A stretch of 64,000 nucleotides of DNA, taken from NCBI RefSeq assembly GCF_021044885.1, contig NZ_JAJNOD010000001.1:1240001-1304000 (forward strand), given 5' to 3'. The stretch comes from Microbacterium nymphoidis (lineage in GTDB: Bacteria > Actinomycetota > Actinomycetes > Actinomycetales > Microbacteriaceae). Position numbers and translations under genes: made by a program. This document shows, piece after piece, positions 43,761 to 53,523 of this stretch (its first letter is position 1; each line of letters starts with the position of its first letter). The notes under the pieces were generated by a model, which was not told the DNA's origin, did no database searches, and was given only the letters and a program-made list of their open reading frames with translations.

Positions 43761-46388
43761 ATGTCCACTGACGACACCGTCGTCATCCCGCTGCGCTGGC
43801 TCGACGGCGAGGCACCGGCCGGTGCGGCCGGCGTCACGTGGGGCGCACCCCTCCCCCGGGGCGTGCTCACCGACCCGGCACGCCTGCGGGTGCGGGAGGT
43901 GGCGGGCGAGCAGCGCCCGGCTCAGTTCTGGCCGCTCGCCGCCTGGCCGGACGGATCGCTCAAGTGGGTGGGGTGTGCGATCGGTGCCACGACGGCCCCC
44001 GGAGAACATGAGATCGTCATCGTGCCGGAAGCGGTCGTGTCCGAAGGTCCCGTTCGGGTCCACGACGATCCGGTGCGCGTGAGCACCGACGTGCTGGAGG
44101 TCACCTTCGGCGAGCCGGGCGGTACGGCGCTGGTGTCCGCCGTTCGCCGCGGCGACACGGTGATCGCCGAGAACCTGACGCTCGTGAGCTCGCGCCAGGA
44201 CGGCATCGACGAGATCGGTGGCGGGTCCCGCCATGCTGCCGTCTCGGTGGTGGAGGACGTCGTCGTCGAGCAGCGCGGCCCGATCCGGGCCGTGGTGAAG
44301 GTCACGGGCCGTCACCGTGAGGAGGGCTCCGGCCGGCAGTGGCTGCCGTTCTGCGTGCGCTTCGTGCTGATGGCCGGCTCCGAGCAGATCCGCGTGGTGC
44401 ACTCGTTCGTGTGGGACGGCGACGCCGAGCACGACTTCCTCGCCGGACTCGGCATCACCGCGCAGGTCCCGTTGCGCTCGGCCGAACACGACCGTCATGT
44501 GCGCATCGCCGGCGCCGACGGCGGACTCTTCTCCGAGGCTGTGCGTGGCATCACGGGGCTCCGCCGCGACCCGGGCGAGCACATCCGGGCGGCTCAGATC
44601 CGCGGCGAGGCGCTCCCCGCGCTCTCCGAGTGGAACCCGCAGGTGTCCAACCGGCTGCACCTGATCCCCACGTGGGGCGACTACTCGCTCAGCCAGGCCA
44701 ACGCGGACGGCTTCCTGCTGCGAAAGCGCACCCGGCCGGGACATGCCTGGATCGATGCCGGGGCCGGCACCCGCAGCGACGGCTACATCTCTCTCACCGA
44801 CGCCGGCACCGGCGGACTCGGCATCGGCGTACGGTCCTTCTGGCAGTCGTTCCCCGGTCGCCTGGACGTGCGGGATGCCGCAGGCAGCGCCGGCTCCGTC
44901 ACGGCGTGGTTGCACGCGCCCGACGCCGAGCCGATGGACCTGCGCTTCTATCACGACGGTCTCGGCCAGGAGGATTTCGCCACCCAGCTGGAGGCGCTGG
45001 AGATCACCTACGAGGACTACGAGCCGGGCTTCGGCGACGCGCACGGCATCGCCCGCACGCACGAGCTCACTCTCTTCGTCTACGACGCCACACCGCCCGT
45101 CGAGCAGGTGGCCGCCGAGGTGGCGGCGCTGCAGAATCCGCCGCTCCTGCAGCCCACCAGCGAGCACCTGCACGCGGTGGGAGTGTTCGGCGACTGGGCC
45201 CCGGTGGACCGGTCGACGCCGCTGCGCGCGGAGATCGAGGACTCCATCGACTTCCTCCTCGATTTCTACCTGGGTCAGGTCGACCAGCGCCGCTGGTACG
45301 GATTCTGGAACTACGGCGACGTCATGCACGCCTACGATCCGGATCGTCACGTCTGGCGCTATGACGTCGGCGGCTACGCCTGGGACAACAGCGAGCTCTC
45401 CCCCGACCTCTGGCTGTGGACGTCCTATCTCCGTACCGGCCGTGCCGATGTGTTCCGTCTCGCCGAGGCCATGACGCGGCACACCGGCGAAGTGGACGTT
45501 TATCACGCCGGCCGATGGGCCGGCCTCGGTTCCCGGCACAACGTCCAGCACTGGGGCTGCAGCGCGAAGCAGCTGCGCATCTCCAGCCCGGCCTATCGCC
45601 GCTACTTCCACTATCTGACGGCCGATGAGCGTGTCGGGGATCTGCTGGAGGAGCTGCGGCACAGCGACCGTCGATTCCTGGACACCGATCCCACGCGCAA
45701 GGTGCGCGAGGACGCTGCCACGTACCGGCCCGACCGCAACGCGCTGGCCGTGGGACTCGGTACCGACTGGGGGGCGCTTGCCGCCACCTGGCTGGCCGAC
45801 TGGGAGCGCACCGGCAATGAGTGGTCGCGCGACCGGCTGCTGGGCACGATGGCCGACATCGCCGCACTCCCCCAGGGATTCCTCACCGGGGAGGCGCTGT
45901 ACGACCTGGACACCGGGCGGTTCGACACGACCCGTGATCGCATCGCCGTCTCTCATCTCAGCGCCGTCTTCGGACTCGTCGAGATCGTCAGCGAGCTGAT
46001 CGATCTGGTCGATGTCCCCGGCTTCCGCGAGGCCTGGCTCCGCTACTGCCGCCTCTACCTGGCGACCCCGGAGGAGCAGACGCGGGCCGTCGGCGCACCG
46101 CTGAGCGGAATCCACCTCGAACAGGCGCACAGCCGCCTCACCGCCTACGTCGCCGCTCAGGACGCCGATCCGGAGCAGGCGGCGCGGGCGTGGGCGGCCT
46201 TCGAGGGCATCGGCGAGTGGCTGGTGCACAGACGCGACTTCCGCCTGGACCGGATCGAGCCTCCCCACGTGCTGAACCCCGTGGATGAGGCGCCCTCGGT
46301 GTCCACCAACGATGCGGCGCAGTACGCTCTGGCGGCGATTCAGAACCTGGCGTTGATCGGTGATCTGCTGCCTGCGGAGGCGGAATGA
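43761..46388 (+). CDS. Exo-rhamnogalacturonan lyase-like protein (YetA / PL26 type)
   Basis: 875 residues with no signal peptide. The sequence follows the PcRGLX/YetA family: N-terminal beta domain with WPDGSLKWVGCAIG (63-76), central beta-sandwich, and a C-terminal alpha/alpha toroid containing RRWYGFWNYGDVMHAYD (about 512-528), YAWDNSELSPDLWLW and HNVQHWGCSAKQLRIS. Family members release unsaturated galacturonosyl-rhamnose from rhamnogalacturonan-I ends by beta-elimination. An intracellular location fits with import of oligosaccharides by the preceding transporter. Exact bond specificity is by homology only. Confidence 0.83.
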   Translation: MSTDDTVVIPLRWLDGEAPAGAAGVTWGAPLPRGVLTDPARLRVREVAGEQRPAQFWPLAAWPDGSLKWVGCAIGATTAPGEHEIVIVPEAVVSEGPVRVHDDPVRVSTDVLEVTFGEPGGTALVSAVRRGDTVIAENLTLVSSRQDGIDEIGGGSRHAAVSVVEDVVVEQRGPIRAVVKVTGRHREEGSGRQWLPFCVRFVLMAGSEQIRVVHSFVWDGDAEHDFLAGLGITAQVPLRSAEHDRHVRIAGADGGLFSEAVRGITGLRRDPGEHIRAAQIRGEALPALSEWNPQVSNRLHLIPTWGDYSLSQANADGFLLRKRTRPGHAWIDAGAGTRSDGYISLTDAGTGGLGIGVRSFWQSFPGRLDVRDAAGSAGSVTAWLHAPDAEPMDLRFYHDGLGQEDFATQLEALEITYEDYEPGFGDAHGIARTHELTLFVYDATPPVEQVAAEVAALQNPPLLQPTSEHLHAVGVFGDWAPVDRSTPLRAEIEDSIDFLLDFYLGQVDQRRWYGFWNYGDVMHAYDPDRHVWRYDVGGYAWDNSELSPDLWLWTSYLRTGRADVFRLAEAMTRHTGEVDVYHAGRWAGLGSRHNVQHWGCSAKQLRISSPAYRRYFHYLTADERVGDLLEELRHSDRRFLDTDPTRKVREDAATYRPDRNALAVGLGTDWGALAATWLADWERTGNEWSRDRLLGTMADIAALPQGFLTGEALYDLDTGRFDTTRDRIAVSHLSAVFGLVEIVSELIDLVDVPGFREAWLRYCRLYLATPEEQTRAVGAPLSGIHLEQAHSRLTAYVAAQDADPEQAARAWAAFEGIGEWLVHRRDFRLDRIEPPHVLNPVDEAPSVSTNDAAQYALAAIQNLALIGDLLPAEAE

Positions 46389-46440
46389 CGGCCTGCACGG
46401 CGCTCGGTCTCACTCGCCTCGCGGCGGCGGGGGCAGCCCG

Positions 46441-47118
46441 ATGACCCGGTATCACCTGGCCGGGGATTCCACGGTGGCGCCCGGGAAGCCGCCGGAGCAC
46501 CCGATGGCGGGGTGGGGCACGTTCCTCGCGGAGCGGCTGGGGTTCGAGGTGTGCAACCACGCCTTCGGCGGGGCCACCACGCAGAGCTTCCTCGACGTGG
46601 GCAGCTGGCAGCGCCTGCTCGACGGTGTCAGATCCGGGGACGTGGTGGTGATCCAGTTCGGCCACAACGATCAGAAGGAGGCGGAGCTCGACGCCCGTGG
46701 CGGCTTCACGGATCGCCTGCGCGCGATGATCGAGGACGTCCGCGAGTGCGATGCCCGGGCCGTGCTGTGCACACCAGTTGAGCGCCGGTGGTTCGCGGGG
46801 AGCCGGGTGGATCCCACGCACGGCGACTACCCGAACGCGGTGCGTGAGCTCGCCCGCAGCACGGGGACGCCGCTCGTCGACCTCACGGCGTTCACCACCT
46901 GGCTGTACGAGGACCTCGGAGACCGGGCGTCACGATCACTGCTGTCGCACTATGCCCCGGGTGAATACCCGGGCTGGCCCGACGGGCTGACCGACGACAC
47001 GCACTTCAGCGTGACCGGTGCGCGCCGCATCGCCGCGTTCGTCGCGCTCTCGCTCCGAGCGATCGCCGGGCTCGACGGCGATCAGCCGGCGAAGGGGCGA
47101 CGCGGCATCGTCCCGTAG
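46441..47118 (+). CDS. Rhamnogalacturonan acetylesterase-like SGNH hydrolase (CE12 type)
   Basis: Removes acetyl groups from rhamnogalacturonan. 225 residues from ATG 46441. SGNH blocks: GDST with Ser10, FGGATTQ with Gly44, FGHNDQKE with Asn76, and DDTHFS with Asp185 and His188. Block spacing and YPGWPDG match RhgT/YesT. No signal peptide, so it works on imported oligosaccharides. Last gene of the rightward operon, followed by a strong hairpin. Confidence 0.88.
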   Translation: MTRYHLAGDSTVAPGKPPEHPMAGWGTFLAERLGFEVCNHAFGGATTQSFLDVGSWQRLLDGVRSGDVVVIQFGHNDQKEAELDARGGFTDRLRAMIEDVRECDARAVLCTPVERRWFAGSRVDPTHGDYPNAVRELARSTGTPLVDLTAFTTWLYEDLGDRASRSLLSHYAPGEYPGWPDGLTDDTHFSVTGARRIAAFVALSLRAIAGLDGDQPAKGRRGIVP

Positions 47119-47142
47119 ACGCAGGGGCATCCGCGCCGCGGC

Positions 47143-47182
47143 CGACGAGCCCACCCGCACCGATGCGGCCGTGGGCTCGTCG
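47143..47182. terminator. Bidirectional terminator between two convergent sugar operons
   Basis: Perfect 12-bp arms CGACGAGCCCAC (47143-47154) and GTGGGCTCGTCG (47171-47182) with a nested CCGCA/TGCGG stem in the loop; it fills the 65-base gap between the acetylesterase and the leftward DUF624 gene. Confidence 0.78.
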
Positions 47183-47183
47183 T

Positions 47184-47852
47184 TCAGCCGCGGCGCGAGG
47201 TGGCGCGACGGGGACGCTCGGGGATCGCGACGAGAGCCAGGATGAGACAGCCCAACGCGGGCAGAAGCAGGGGCACCAGCACCGTGGTGATGAACCCCGT
47301 GAAGGTGACCGCCACCGCCGTGTAAACCGCCCCGCCCGGATCGGCCGCCACCGTCGCCGGCAGCCGCCGGAACGTAGCGATCCATCCTGCTTCGGCGGAG
47401 AACGACGCGGCGGCCAGCGCGACGACCGTGCCGAGCGCGATGAGCAGCACCCAGCCGGCGACGGCCACCACGCCCCCGCCGGGGACCGACGGTGCCACGA
47501 GGATGTCCAGGGTCAGGACGCCGGCCAGGACCAGCGCCGCCGCCCCGATGCCGATGCCGCCTCGGAGGGCGGCGCGGAAATCCGCGAGCAGAAGCCGCAT
47601 CGACGAGCCCTCCGCCGCGATGAAGCGCCGGAGGTGGGCGGCCCCCGCGGCCACCGCCGCCGGAAGCGTCACCAGCGGGATCGAGAGGGCGAGCACCACG
47701 ACGCCGACCAGCAGGACCTCCCCCAGCAGCGCGAACTTCGCCGCGGCACCCGGGAAGCGGGCGATCGTTGCACTGCCCGGCAGCGGACCGCTGCCCGAGC
47801 GCGCAGCCCGGTCGGCCGCGCGCCGGGCTCGTGTCCCGGCCGGCGCACTCAT
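47184..47852 (-). CDS. DUF624 (YesL-like) membrane protein, second copy
   Basis: 222 residues from ATG 47852, overlapping the permease stop (ATGA); the longer open frame in this phase runs antisense-like through the permease and is a shadow. Hydrophobic segments near 40-65, 105-130, 133-155 and 180-210. More diverged from the family than the copy at 38810, but with the same topology and the same position in an ABC operon. Function unknown. Confidence 0.72.
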   Translation of the reverse strand: MSAPAGTRARRAADRAARSGSGPLPGSATIARFPGAAAKFALLGEVLLVGVVVLALSIPLVTLPAAVAAGAAHLRRFIAAEGSSMRLLLADFRAALRGGIGIGAAALVLAGVLTLDILVAPSVPGGGVVAVAGWVLLIALGTVVALAAASFSAEAGWIATFRRLPATVAADPGGAVYTAVAVTFTGFITTVLVPLLLPALGCLILALVAIPERPRRATSRRG

Positions 47853-48757
47853 CCCTTCAGCCCCTGGGTGGCGACGCCGTCGACCAGGAAGCGCTGGAAC
47901 ACGATGAAGAACAGCAGCACCGGCAGCAGTGCGAGCACAGACACCGCAACGGTCGCGCCGTAGTCCGAGGAGCTGGTCTGGTCGTTGAACACGCGCAGCG
48001 CGAGCGGCAGCGGGTAGTTGTCGGGCGAGTTGAGGTACAGCAGCGGTCCGAGGAAGTCGTTCCAGCTCCAGATGAAGGCGAAGATCGACGCTGTCACCAG
48101 CGCCGGCTTGATCAGCGGGAGAATGATCGAGAAGTAGATGCGCCCGTGCCCTGCGCCGTCGATCCGCGCCGCCTCGTCCATGTCCTTCGGCAGACCGCGG
48201 ATGAACTGCACCACCAGGAAGACGAAGAACGCATCCGTGGCGAGGAACTTGCCGATCAGAAGGGGGACGAACGTGTCCACCAGCCCGAGCCCGCGAAACA
48301 GCATGTACTGCGGAATGATCAGGACGTGAAACGGCAGCAGCAGCGTGCCGATCATGATGGCGAAGAACACACCGCGGCCGCGGAAGTTGATCCGCGAGAA
48401 CGCGTACCCCGCCAGCGACGCCGAGAAGACCGTGCCGATCACCGCACCGACCGCCAGCAGGAGCGAGTTCAGGAAGAAGCGCCACAGCGGAACGCCGCCC
48501 ACACCCTCGAACACCGTGAAGAAGTTCTGGATCGTCGGGTTCTGCGGCCAGAAGCTCTGGTTGGCGCCGAACTCGCTGGTGGGCTTGAAGGCGGCCAGCA
48601 CCATCCAGGCCAGCGGGTAGAGCACCAGGGCGGTGATCGCGATCATCACGATGATCCAGATCACGCTCTGCCAGGTCTTGCGGCTGACGGGTCGCCGTGA
48701 AGCGGTCGCCCCCGGGGCGATGCCAGCGTCGCGCAGCCCGATGTTTGTCGTGGTCAT
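47849..48757 (-). CDS. ABC transporter permease (MalG/YesQ type)
   Basis: 302 residues, ATG 48757 overlapping the upstream permease stop. Six helices; EAA loop MDEAARIDGAGHGRIYFSII near 193-212. Strings such as LAGYAFSRINFRGRGVFFAI and IIPQYMLFRGLGLVDTF, and the terminal FQRFLVDGVATQGLKG, are typical of CUT1 MalG-type permeases like YesQ. It pairs with the permease upstream and binding protein at 49767. Confidence 0.94.
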   Translation of the reverse strand: MTTTNIGLRDAGIAPGATASRRPVSRKTWQSVIWIIVMIAITALVLYPLAWMVLAAFKPTSEFGANQSFWPQNPTIQNFFTVFEGVGGVPLWRFFLNSLLLAVGAVIGTVFSASLAGYAFSRINFRGRGVFFAIMIGTLLLPFHVLIIPQYMLFRGLGLVDTFVPLLIGKFLATDAFFVFLVVQFIRGLPKDMDEAARIDGAGHGRIYFSIILPLIKPALVTASIFAFIWSWNDFLGPLLYLNSPDNYPLPLALRVFNDQTSSSDYGATVAVSVLALLPVLLFFIVFQRFLVDGVATQGLKG

Positions 48758-49752
48758 CGGTCATCTCCCGCGTAGTGGACCCAGGTGTTGGAACTGCGGA
48801 ACAGGATGTACGCGAGGATCGCGACGCCGATCAGCAGCACCCACGCCATGGCGGACGCGTAGCCCATCTGGCTGTTGGTGAAGGCACGCGTGTAGAGGTA
48901 CACCGTGTAGAAGTTGGTGGCGCCGGCAGGTCCGCCGGTCCCGGAGCCGATGATGTAGGCCGAGGCGAACACCTGGAACGAGTTGATCATCTCCAGCAGC
49001 AGATTGAAGAAGATCACCGGCGAGAGCATCGGCATGGTCACCGAGGAGAACTTGCGGAACGGACCCGCCCCGTCCATCTCGGCTGCCTCGTAGAGCTCCT
49101 GCGGCACCTGCTTGAGACCCGCGAGGAAGATCACCATCGGCGCTCCGAACTGCCACACCGCGAGGAGGATCATCATCGGCAGCACCAGCGCGGGGATGCC
49201 CACCCAGCCCCCGATGTCGATGCCGAACAGGCTCAGCGAGCTGTCGACGGGTCCGTCGGTGGAGAACATCGCCCGCCACACGATGGCGATACTGACGCTC
49301 GCACCGATGAGCGAGGGCGCGTAGAACGCGGAGCGGAAGAAGCCGCTGCCCTTGTTTCGGAAGTTCAGCAGCATCGCCACGCCGAGCGCCGCCGCGAGCT
49401 TGATCGGTGTGCCGACGAGGACGTAGATCAGCGTGATGCGAACGGAGTTCCACCACACGTCGTCGGAGAACATCCGGGTGAAGTTGTCGAACCCGATGAA
49501 GCGCGGGGCGCTGAAGATGTCGTAGTTCGTGAACGCGAGATAGAGCGAGAACAGCATCGGCCCCGCCGTCAGGGCGAAGAAGCCGATGAGCCACGGCGAC
49601 AGGAAGATGTAGCCCGCCGCCGTCTCACGGCGGCGCGCAGCCCGCCCCCGGGTGCTGCGCGTGTCCGGGGCGCTTCCCGCCCGGCCGGTGGCCGGACGGG
49701 AAGCGGGTGCGGACGGGACGCGCCGGGTGGGCGTCGAGACCGATTGCGTCAT
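48754..49752 (-). CDS. ABC transporter permease (MalF/YesP type)
   Basis: 332 residues. A ~40-residue basic, Pro/Ser-rich cytosolic leader precedes GYIFLSPWLIGFFALTAGPM, then five more helices. EAA loop ELYEAAEMDGAGPFRKFSSV near 224-243. The segment NFYTVYLYTRAFTNSQMGYA is characteristic of the YesP group. Fourteen bases separate it from the binding-protein stop. No ATPase gene in the operon. Confidence 0.94.
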   Translation of the reverse strand: MTQSVSTPTRRVPSAPASRPATGRAGSAPDTRSTRGRAARRRETAAGYIFLSPWLIGFFALTAGPMLFSLYLAFTNYDIFSAPRFIGFDNFTRMFSDDVWWNSVRITLIYVLVGTPIKLAAALGVAMLLNFRNKGSGFFRSAFYAPSLIGASVSIAIVWRAMFSTDGPVDSSLSLFGIDIGGWVGIPALVLPMMILLAVWQFGAPMVIFLAGLKQVPQELYEAAEMDGAGPFRKFSSVTMPMLSPVIFFNLLLEMINSFQVFASAYIIGSGTGGPAGATNFYTVYLYTRAFTNSQMGYASAMAWVLLIGVAILAYILFRSSNTWVHYAGDDR

Positions 49753-49766
49753 GATGCTCGGGCCTC

Positions 49767-51059
49767 TCAGCCCAGGGTGACCTTCGCCTCGTCGAAGAAC
49801 TGCTTGACGGCCTCGTCGACGGTGATGCTGCCGAGACCCAGCGCCTTGCCGAGATCCCAGAACTTCTGCTCGAGCGCGCCGTAGCCCACCACGGCGGGCG
49901 GCGGCGCGTCGCCGATACGGTCGGCAGCGGATTCGATGTAGTCGGCGACCTGCTTGTCGACACCCTCCAGCGTGGTGCCGGCGAGCTTCGAGGAGGAGGC
50001 GGGGAAGCCGAGGGTGGTGCCGAAGATCTCTCCCGCTTCGGGGCTGTTCACCACGAAGTTCAGGAAGGCCGCGGCTGCGGCGGGGTGCTTGGTCTTGGCC
50101 GAGATCGCCATCTGCAGACCACCCTGGCGGTAGAGGTCCTTCGATCCGACCTTGTAGGTGGGCGGGGCGACGAGCTCGATCGACGACGCTCCGGAGTCGG
50201 CGAGGTAGCCGCCGAGGAAGTTGCTCCAGCTCATCTCGCTGGCGGTGAGTCCGGCACCGAACCCGGACTTCGGGTTGATCTCCTCGAGCTTGCTCTGCGG
50301 GATCGTGATGCCGTCGCGCAGCGCGTCTCCGGAGCTCCAGAACTCCTTCAGCTCGTCCTCGTCGAAGCCGAGCTGACCGTCGTCGGTGTAGAGGTTCTTG
50401 CCCTCGCTGCGCAGCTTCAGCTCGAACTGCTGGATGCGCTGCGTGTAGTCAGTGCCGCCGTAGACGGCGCCGCCGGTCTTGTCGGTGACGCTCTTCATCC
50501 ACGTGTCGAAGTCGGCGAACGTGGCGTTCTCGACCGGAGGCGTGAGGTCGTGAGCCGTCAGCAGGTCGGTGTTGATGAAGTTCGCCCAGAGGCTGTAGCC
50601 GGTGGGAAGGGAGTACTGCTTGTCACCGAGCTGGCCGGTGCCCTTGAGAGAGTCCTCGAACGTGGACATGTCGACCACGTCGCTGACCGTGTTGAGATCC
50701 AGCAGGTAGCCTGCCTGCCCGTACTGGCGGAGGTACGAGTCGGAGAACTGCCACACGTCCGGCAGGCCGCCACCGGCCGCCTCGGTCTGGCGCTTCTCCC
50801 AGTACGACGGGAAGTCGGTGAAGGTGCCGTTGATCGTGATGTTGGGGTATTCCTCGTTGAACTTCTCGATCAGCTGGTTGTACCGATCGGCCCGGTCGTC
50901 GTTGCCCCACCACGTGAACGTGAGCGTGACCTTCTCGTTGGGGTCGAGGGTCGCCGCCCCGCCCGCGGATCCGGCGTCGGCACCGCCTCCGCAGCCGGCG
51001 AGCGCGAGTGCGGCGCCGGTGATCGCGGCGACGGCCGCGATGCGCTTCTTGCTGAACAT
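49767..51059 (-). CDS. ABC transporter sugar-binding lipoprotein (YesO type)
   Basis: 430 residues from ATG 51059 with AGGA upstream. Lipobox LAGC (Cys23). The mature protein begins VTLTFTWWGNDDRADRYNQ and follows the CUT1 binding-protein fold with GGLPDVWQFSDSYLRQYGQ (a sugar-contact loop of the YesO group) and ASEMSWSNFLGGYL. With the two permeases it corresponds to B. subtilis YesOPQ, one of two systems used there for rhamnogalacturonan products. Its promoter carries an operator shared with the aldolase and lyase operons. Confidence 0.92.
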   Translation of the reverse strand: MFSKKRIAAVAAITGAALALAGCGGGADAGSAGGAATLDPNEKVTLTFTWWGNDDRADRYNQLIEKFNEEYPNITINGTFTDFPSYWEKRQTEAAGGGLPDVWQFSDSYLRQYGQAGYLLDLNTVSDVVDMSTFEDSLKGTGQLGDKQYSLPTGYSLWANFINTDLLTAHDLTPPVENATFADFDTWMKSVTDKTGGAVYGGTDYTQRIQQFELKLRSEGKNLYTDDGQLGFDEDELKEFWSSGDALRDGITIPQSKLEEINPKSGFGAGLTASEMSWSNFLGGYLADSGASSIELVAPPTYKVGSKDLYRQGGLQMAISAKTKHPAAAAAFLNFVVNSPEAGEIFGTTLGFPASSSKLAGTTLEGVDKQVADYIESAADRIGDAPPPAVVGYGALEQKFWDLGKALGLGSITVDEAVKQFFDEAKVTLG

Positions 51060-51160
51060 CCTTGTCCTCTCTGTGGCGCCCGCGTGTTCGCGAACGTCGG
51101 TGTCCGTGCTGTGCTGTGCGGCGGGTGCCCGGCGCCGGGGACCTCGCCCATCGACCGCGC

Positions 51161-51175
51161 GGGAAAGCGCTTGCC
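51161..51175. promoter_or_regulatory. LacI-type operator, site D (GGGAAAGCGCTTGCC)
   Basis: Same pseudopalindrome as sites A-C. On the minus strand it starts three bases after the -10 of the promoter at 51179-51207, covering the start point of the second ABC operon. Confidence 0.7.
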
Positions 51176-51178
51176 AGG

Positions 51179-51207
51179 ACAATACCACCGATTGAAACGA
51201 CTCACAA
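51179..51207 (-). promoter_or_regulatory. Promoter of the YesO-type ABC operon
   Basis: On the minus strand TTGTGA (51207-51202), 17-bp spacer, TATTGT (51184-51179), 120 bases before the binding-protein start. The rest of the 220-bp gap (51060-51279) shows nothing else. Confidence 0.65.
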
Positions 51208-51279
51208 TGCTCCCGAACGACATCGTTGAGACCGGTCACATCCTACCGATGCGCGGTCACGCGCACAGGCTGGATCACC

Positions 51280-52230
51280 TCATCGCACGCAGATCAGGAT
51301 GTCGTCGGCCACGCGCACGTCGGCACGGAAGACAGCACTGCGGCGCAGCTCGACAGCGTCCGCATCGGCGATCTCCACGCCGTCCCACGCCGGATGGGTG
51401 AAGAAGAACAGTACCCCGGCATCGCCCCGCACGAGCACCATGCCGTGCCGGCCGACCTGCACCCGCGCCCCCTCGTCACTCTCACCGAGGATCACCTCGT
51501 CGGCGCCCCCCTGCCTGCGCCAGTGAACAGCATCCCGGCTCCGATAGACGGCCATCCCCCGCCATTCGTCGACGATCATCCAGTACCACCCGCCCAGCGG
51601 GAAGACGTGCGGCCCCTCGTGAGGACGACCCCCGATCGCGATGCCGTCCTGCCGCCAGGACTCCAGATCATCCGACACCGCGGCACGGGTCACCGAACCG
51701 GCGGCCTCGTCCTTGAACCACATCCGCCAGCGATCACCGACACGGGCCACGGCGGCGTCGATGACCCGATCACTGCCGAGATCGACCGGCCCACGGCGCC
51801 GGAACCGGCGGAGATCGTCGGAGCGGTACTCGACGATCCGGCGCTCGTGCCCCTCCCACCGATCGGGGATCCCGTCGATCTCGGTCAGATACATCCGCCA
51901 GCCGTCGTCGGCACGGACCAGCTCGGGCGCCCAGTGCGTGCGATCCACCCGGCCCGGCTGCGGAGCGGAGGCGAGCTCCAGTCCATCGGCGGTGGGCTCC
52001 AGAGTGCCGACGTAGGTCCAGGCGAAGCCGTCGTCCGAGCGGGCGACGCCCACGCGCGAGCCGTGCACCCACGCCACTCCGGGCCCGGGATCGGGATGAT
52101 CGGCACGGCGCTGGGTGTAGAGCATCCACCAGGTGCCCTCATCGTCGACCACCACCGTGGGGTCCGCCGCGCCATCGTAGACGGGGTCACGGTAGAGCGG
52201 CGTGGCGGGAGTGCGAACAGCTCCGGTCAC
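51280..52230 (-). CDS. GH43-like five-bladed beta-propeller glycosidase
   Basis: About 316 residues from GTG 52230 (a farther GTG at 52281 is possible). Propeller pattern: AADPTVVVDDEGTWWMLYTQ (Asp23, base-like), THWAPELVRADDGWRMYLTE, RVIDAAVARVGDRWRMWFKDE (Asp near 160), GPHVFPLGGWYWMIVDEWRG. The placement of acidic residues fits clan F/GH43-type arabinosidases, galactosidases or related enzymes, but the family cannot be fixed by eye. No signal peptide. Lies between a Gfo/Idh gene and the YesO-type transporter, all leftward. Confidence 0.68.
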   Translation of the reverse strand: MTGAVRTPATPLYRDPVYDGAADPTVVVDDEGTWWMLYTQRRADHPDPGPGVAWVHGSRVGVARSDDGFAWTYVGTLEPTADGLELASAPQPGRVDRTHWAPELVRADDGWRMYLTEIDGIPDRWEGHERRIVEYRSDDLRRFRRRGPVDLGSDRVIDAAVARVGDRWRMWFKDEAAGSVTRAAVSDDLESWRQDGIAIGGRPHEGPHVFPLGGWYWMIVDEWRGMAVYRSRDAVHWRRQGGADEVILGESDEGARVQVGRHGMVLVRGDAGVLFFFTHPAWDGVEIADADAVELRRSAVFRADVRVADDILICVR

Positions 52231-52372
52231 GACGGATCTCGATGCCCGCGCACGATGGGGCGATGGTGACCGCACGGGCACAGTGGCCGCGAGGACACGA
52301 GCGCCGTCACGAGAGCGTGCGAGCCGCGCGACCCTCGCTTCGCGGGCAGCCGCGCGGTAACCGAGAGGATCG

Positions 52373-53479
52373 TCACGAGATCGGTCGGCGCTCGATCACG
52401 GTGCTCGCAAAGCCATCGCGATGCGTGGGATGCGCGGCGAGATCGGCCGGCGTGACGACCGCGCCGTCCGCCGCCGCGGAGGCGTAGATCGCCGCGACGA
52501 TCTCGAACGAGCGAGCTGGGTGATCGGCCGTGTCCGGCAGCTCCGCTCCCGAGCGCAGCGCATCGAACACGTCACGCAGCAGAGGCGCGTGCGAGCTCGC
52601 CTCCTCGTGATCCGGGAATGCCCAGCCCGCGGCCCCATCCTCGAAGCCGGGCGCCGGCGTGATCCTCCAGTGCTCGTGACCGTGCCCGTACAGATGATCG
52701 ACCGTGATCGTCGCGCGCTGGGTGTCGATGCGGATGGAACTCGTCTCGCGGGGCGACACCGCGCTGGTGGTCACCTGCGCCACCGCGCCGTTCTCGAAGG
52801 CCACGGTCGCCGTGGACATGTCCTCGGTCTCGGTCTCGCGATCCAGCCGCCAGAGCCGGCCCTGCACACTGGACCAGTCGCCGAGCAGGTGAGCGAGCAG
52901 ATCGAGCTGGTGGATTCCGTGCCCGAGGGTGGTGCCACCGCCTTCCGTCGCCCACTTCCCCCGCCACGGAACAGCGAAGTAATCGGCGTCACGGAACCAC
53001 AGCGTGTTGCACACCGCCACCAGCGGACGACCGAGCGCGCCGGCGGCCAGCAGGCCCTTCACGTGGGCCGCCGCCGTGCCGGTGCGCTGCTGGAACACGA
53101 CGGCCAGCCGACGGTCGGCGGTGCGGGCTGCGCGGCGCATCTCGTCCAGCTCGGCGAGCGACGATGCCGGCGGCTTCTCCACCACCACGTGGGCACCGGC
53201 TTCCAGCGCCTCGATCACCTGACCGCGATGGGCACCGGGAGGCGTGCACACCAGGACCACGTCCGGATGCTCGGCGGCGAGCAGCCGCGTCAGATCGGGG
53301 TAGCTCGCAGGAACGCCCCACGTCGCGGCAAAGGCGGCGGCACTGTCGGGCTGGAGGTCGGTCACGGCGACGATCGCGGCGTGCGGATAGGCCGCGACGG
53401 CCTCGGCGTGGAGGCGGGAGACGCCTCCGGTTCCGACCAGGGCGACACGGAGGTCGTGGGTGATGGGCGGCGGAGTCAT
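52373..53479 (-). CDS. Gfo/Idh/MocA family oxidoreductase
   Basis: 368 residues, ATG 53479. Rossmann loop LVGTGGVSRLHAEA (14-27), EKP at 101-103, and the substrate-domain GGGTTLGHGIHQLDLLAHLL with the family's catalytic-type His near 193. It likely uses NAD(P) to oxidise or reduce a sugar hydroxyl. It starts 44 bases after the stop of the DUF6807 gene and is followed by the GH43-like gene, so these three form a leftward unit. Confidence 0.87.
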   Translation of the reverse strand: MTPPPITHDLRVALVGTGGVSRLHAEAVAAYPHAAIVAVTDLQPDSAAAFAATWGVPASYPDLTRLLAAEHPDVVLVCTPPGAHRGQVIEALEAGAHVVVEKPPASSLAELDEMRRAARTADRRLAVVFQQRTGTAAAHVKGLLAAGALGRPLVAVCNTLWFRDADYFAVPWRGKWATEGGGTTLGHGIHQLDLLAHLLGDWSSVQGRLWRLDRETETEDMSTATVAFENGAVAQVTTSAVSPRETSSIRIDTQRATITVDHLYGHGHEHWRITPAPGFEDGAAGWAFPDHEEASSHAPLLRDVFDALRSGAELPDTADHPARSFEIVAAIYASAAADGAVVTPADLAAHPTHRDGFASTVIERRPIS

Positions 53480-53523
53480 GCAGCGCTCATTTCGTAGAGG
53501 GAGGATCGGTGCGAGTGGCTGGG

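Noticed and set aside
47184..48764. 526-codon minus-strand frame through permease and DUF624
   Set aside because: Only its end is the real DUF624 gene; the first part is a frame-shifted reading of the well-supported MalG-type permease.
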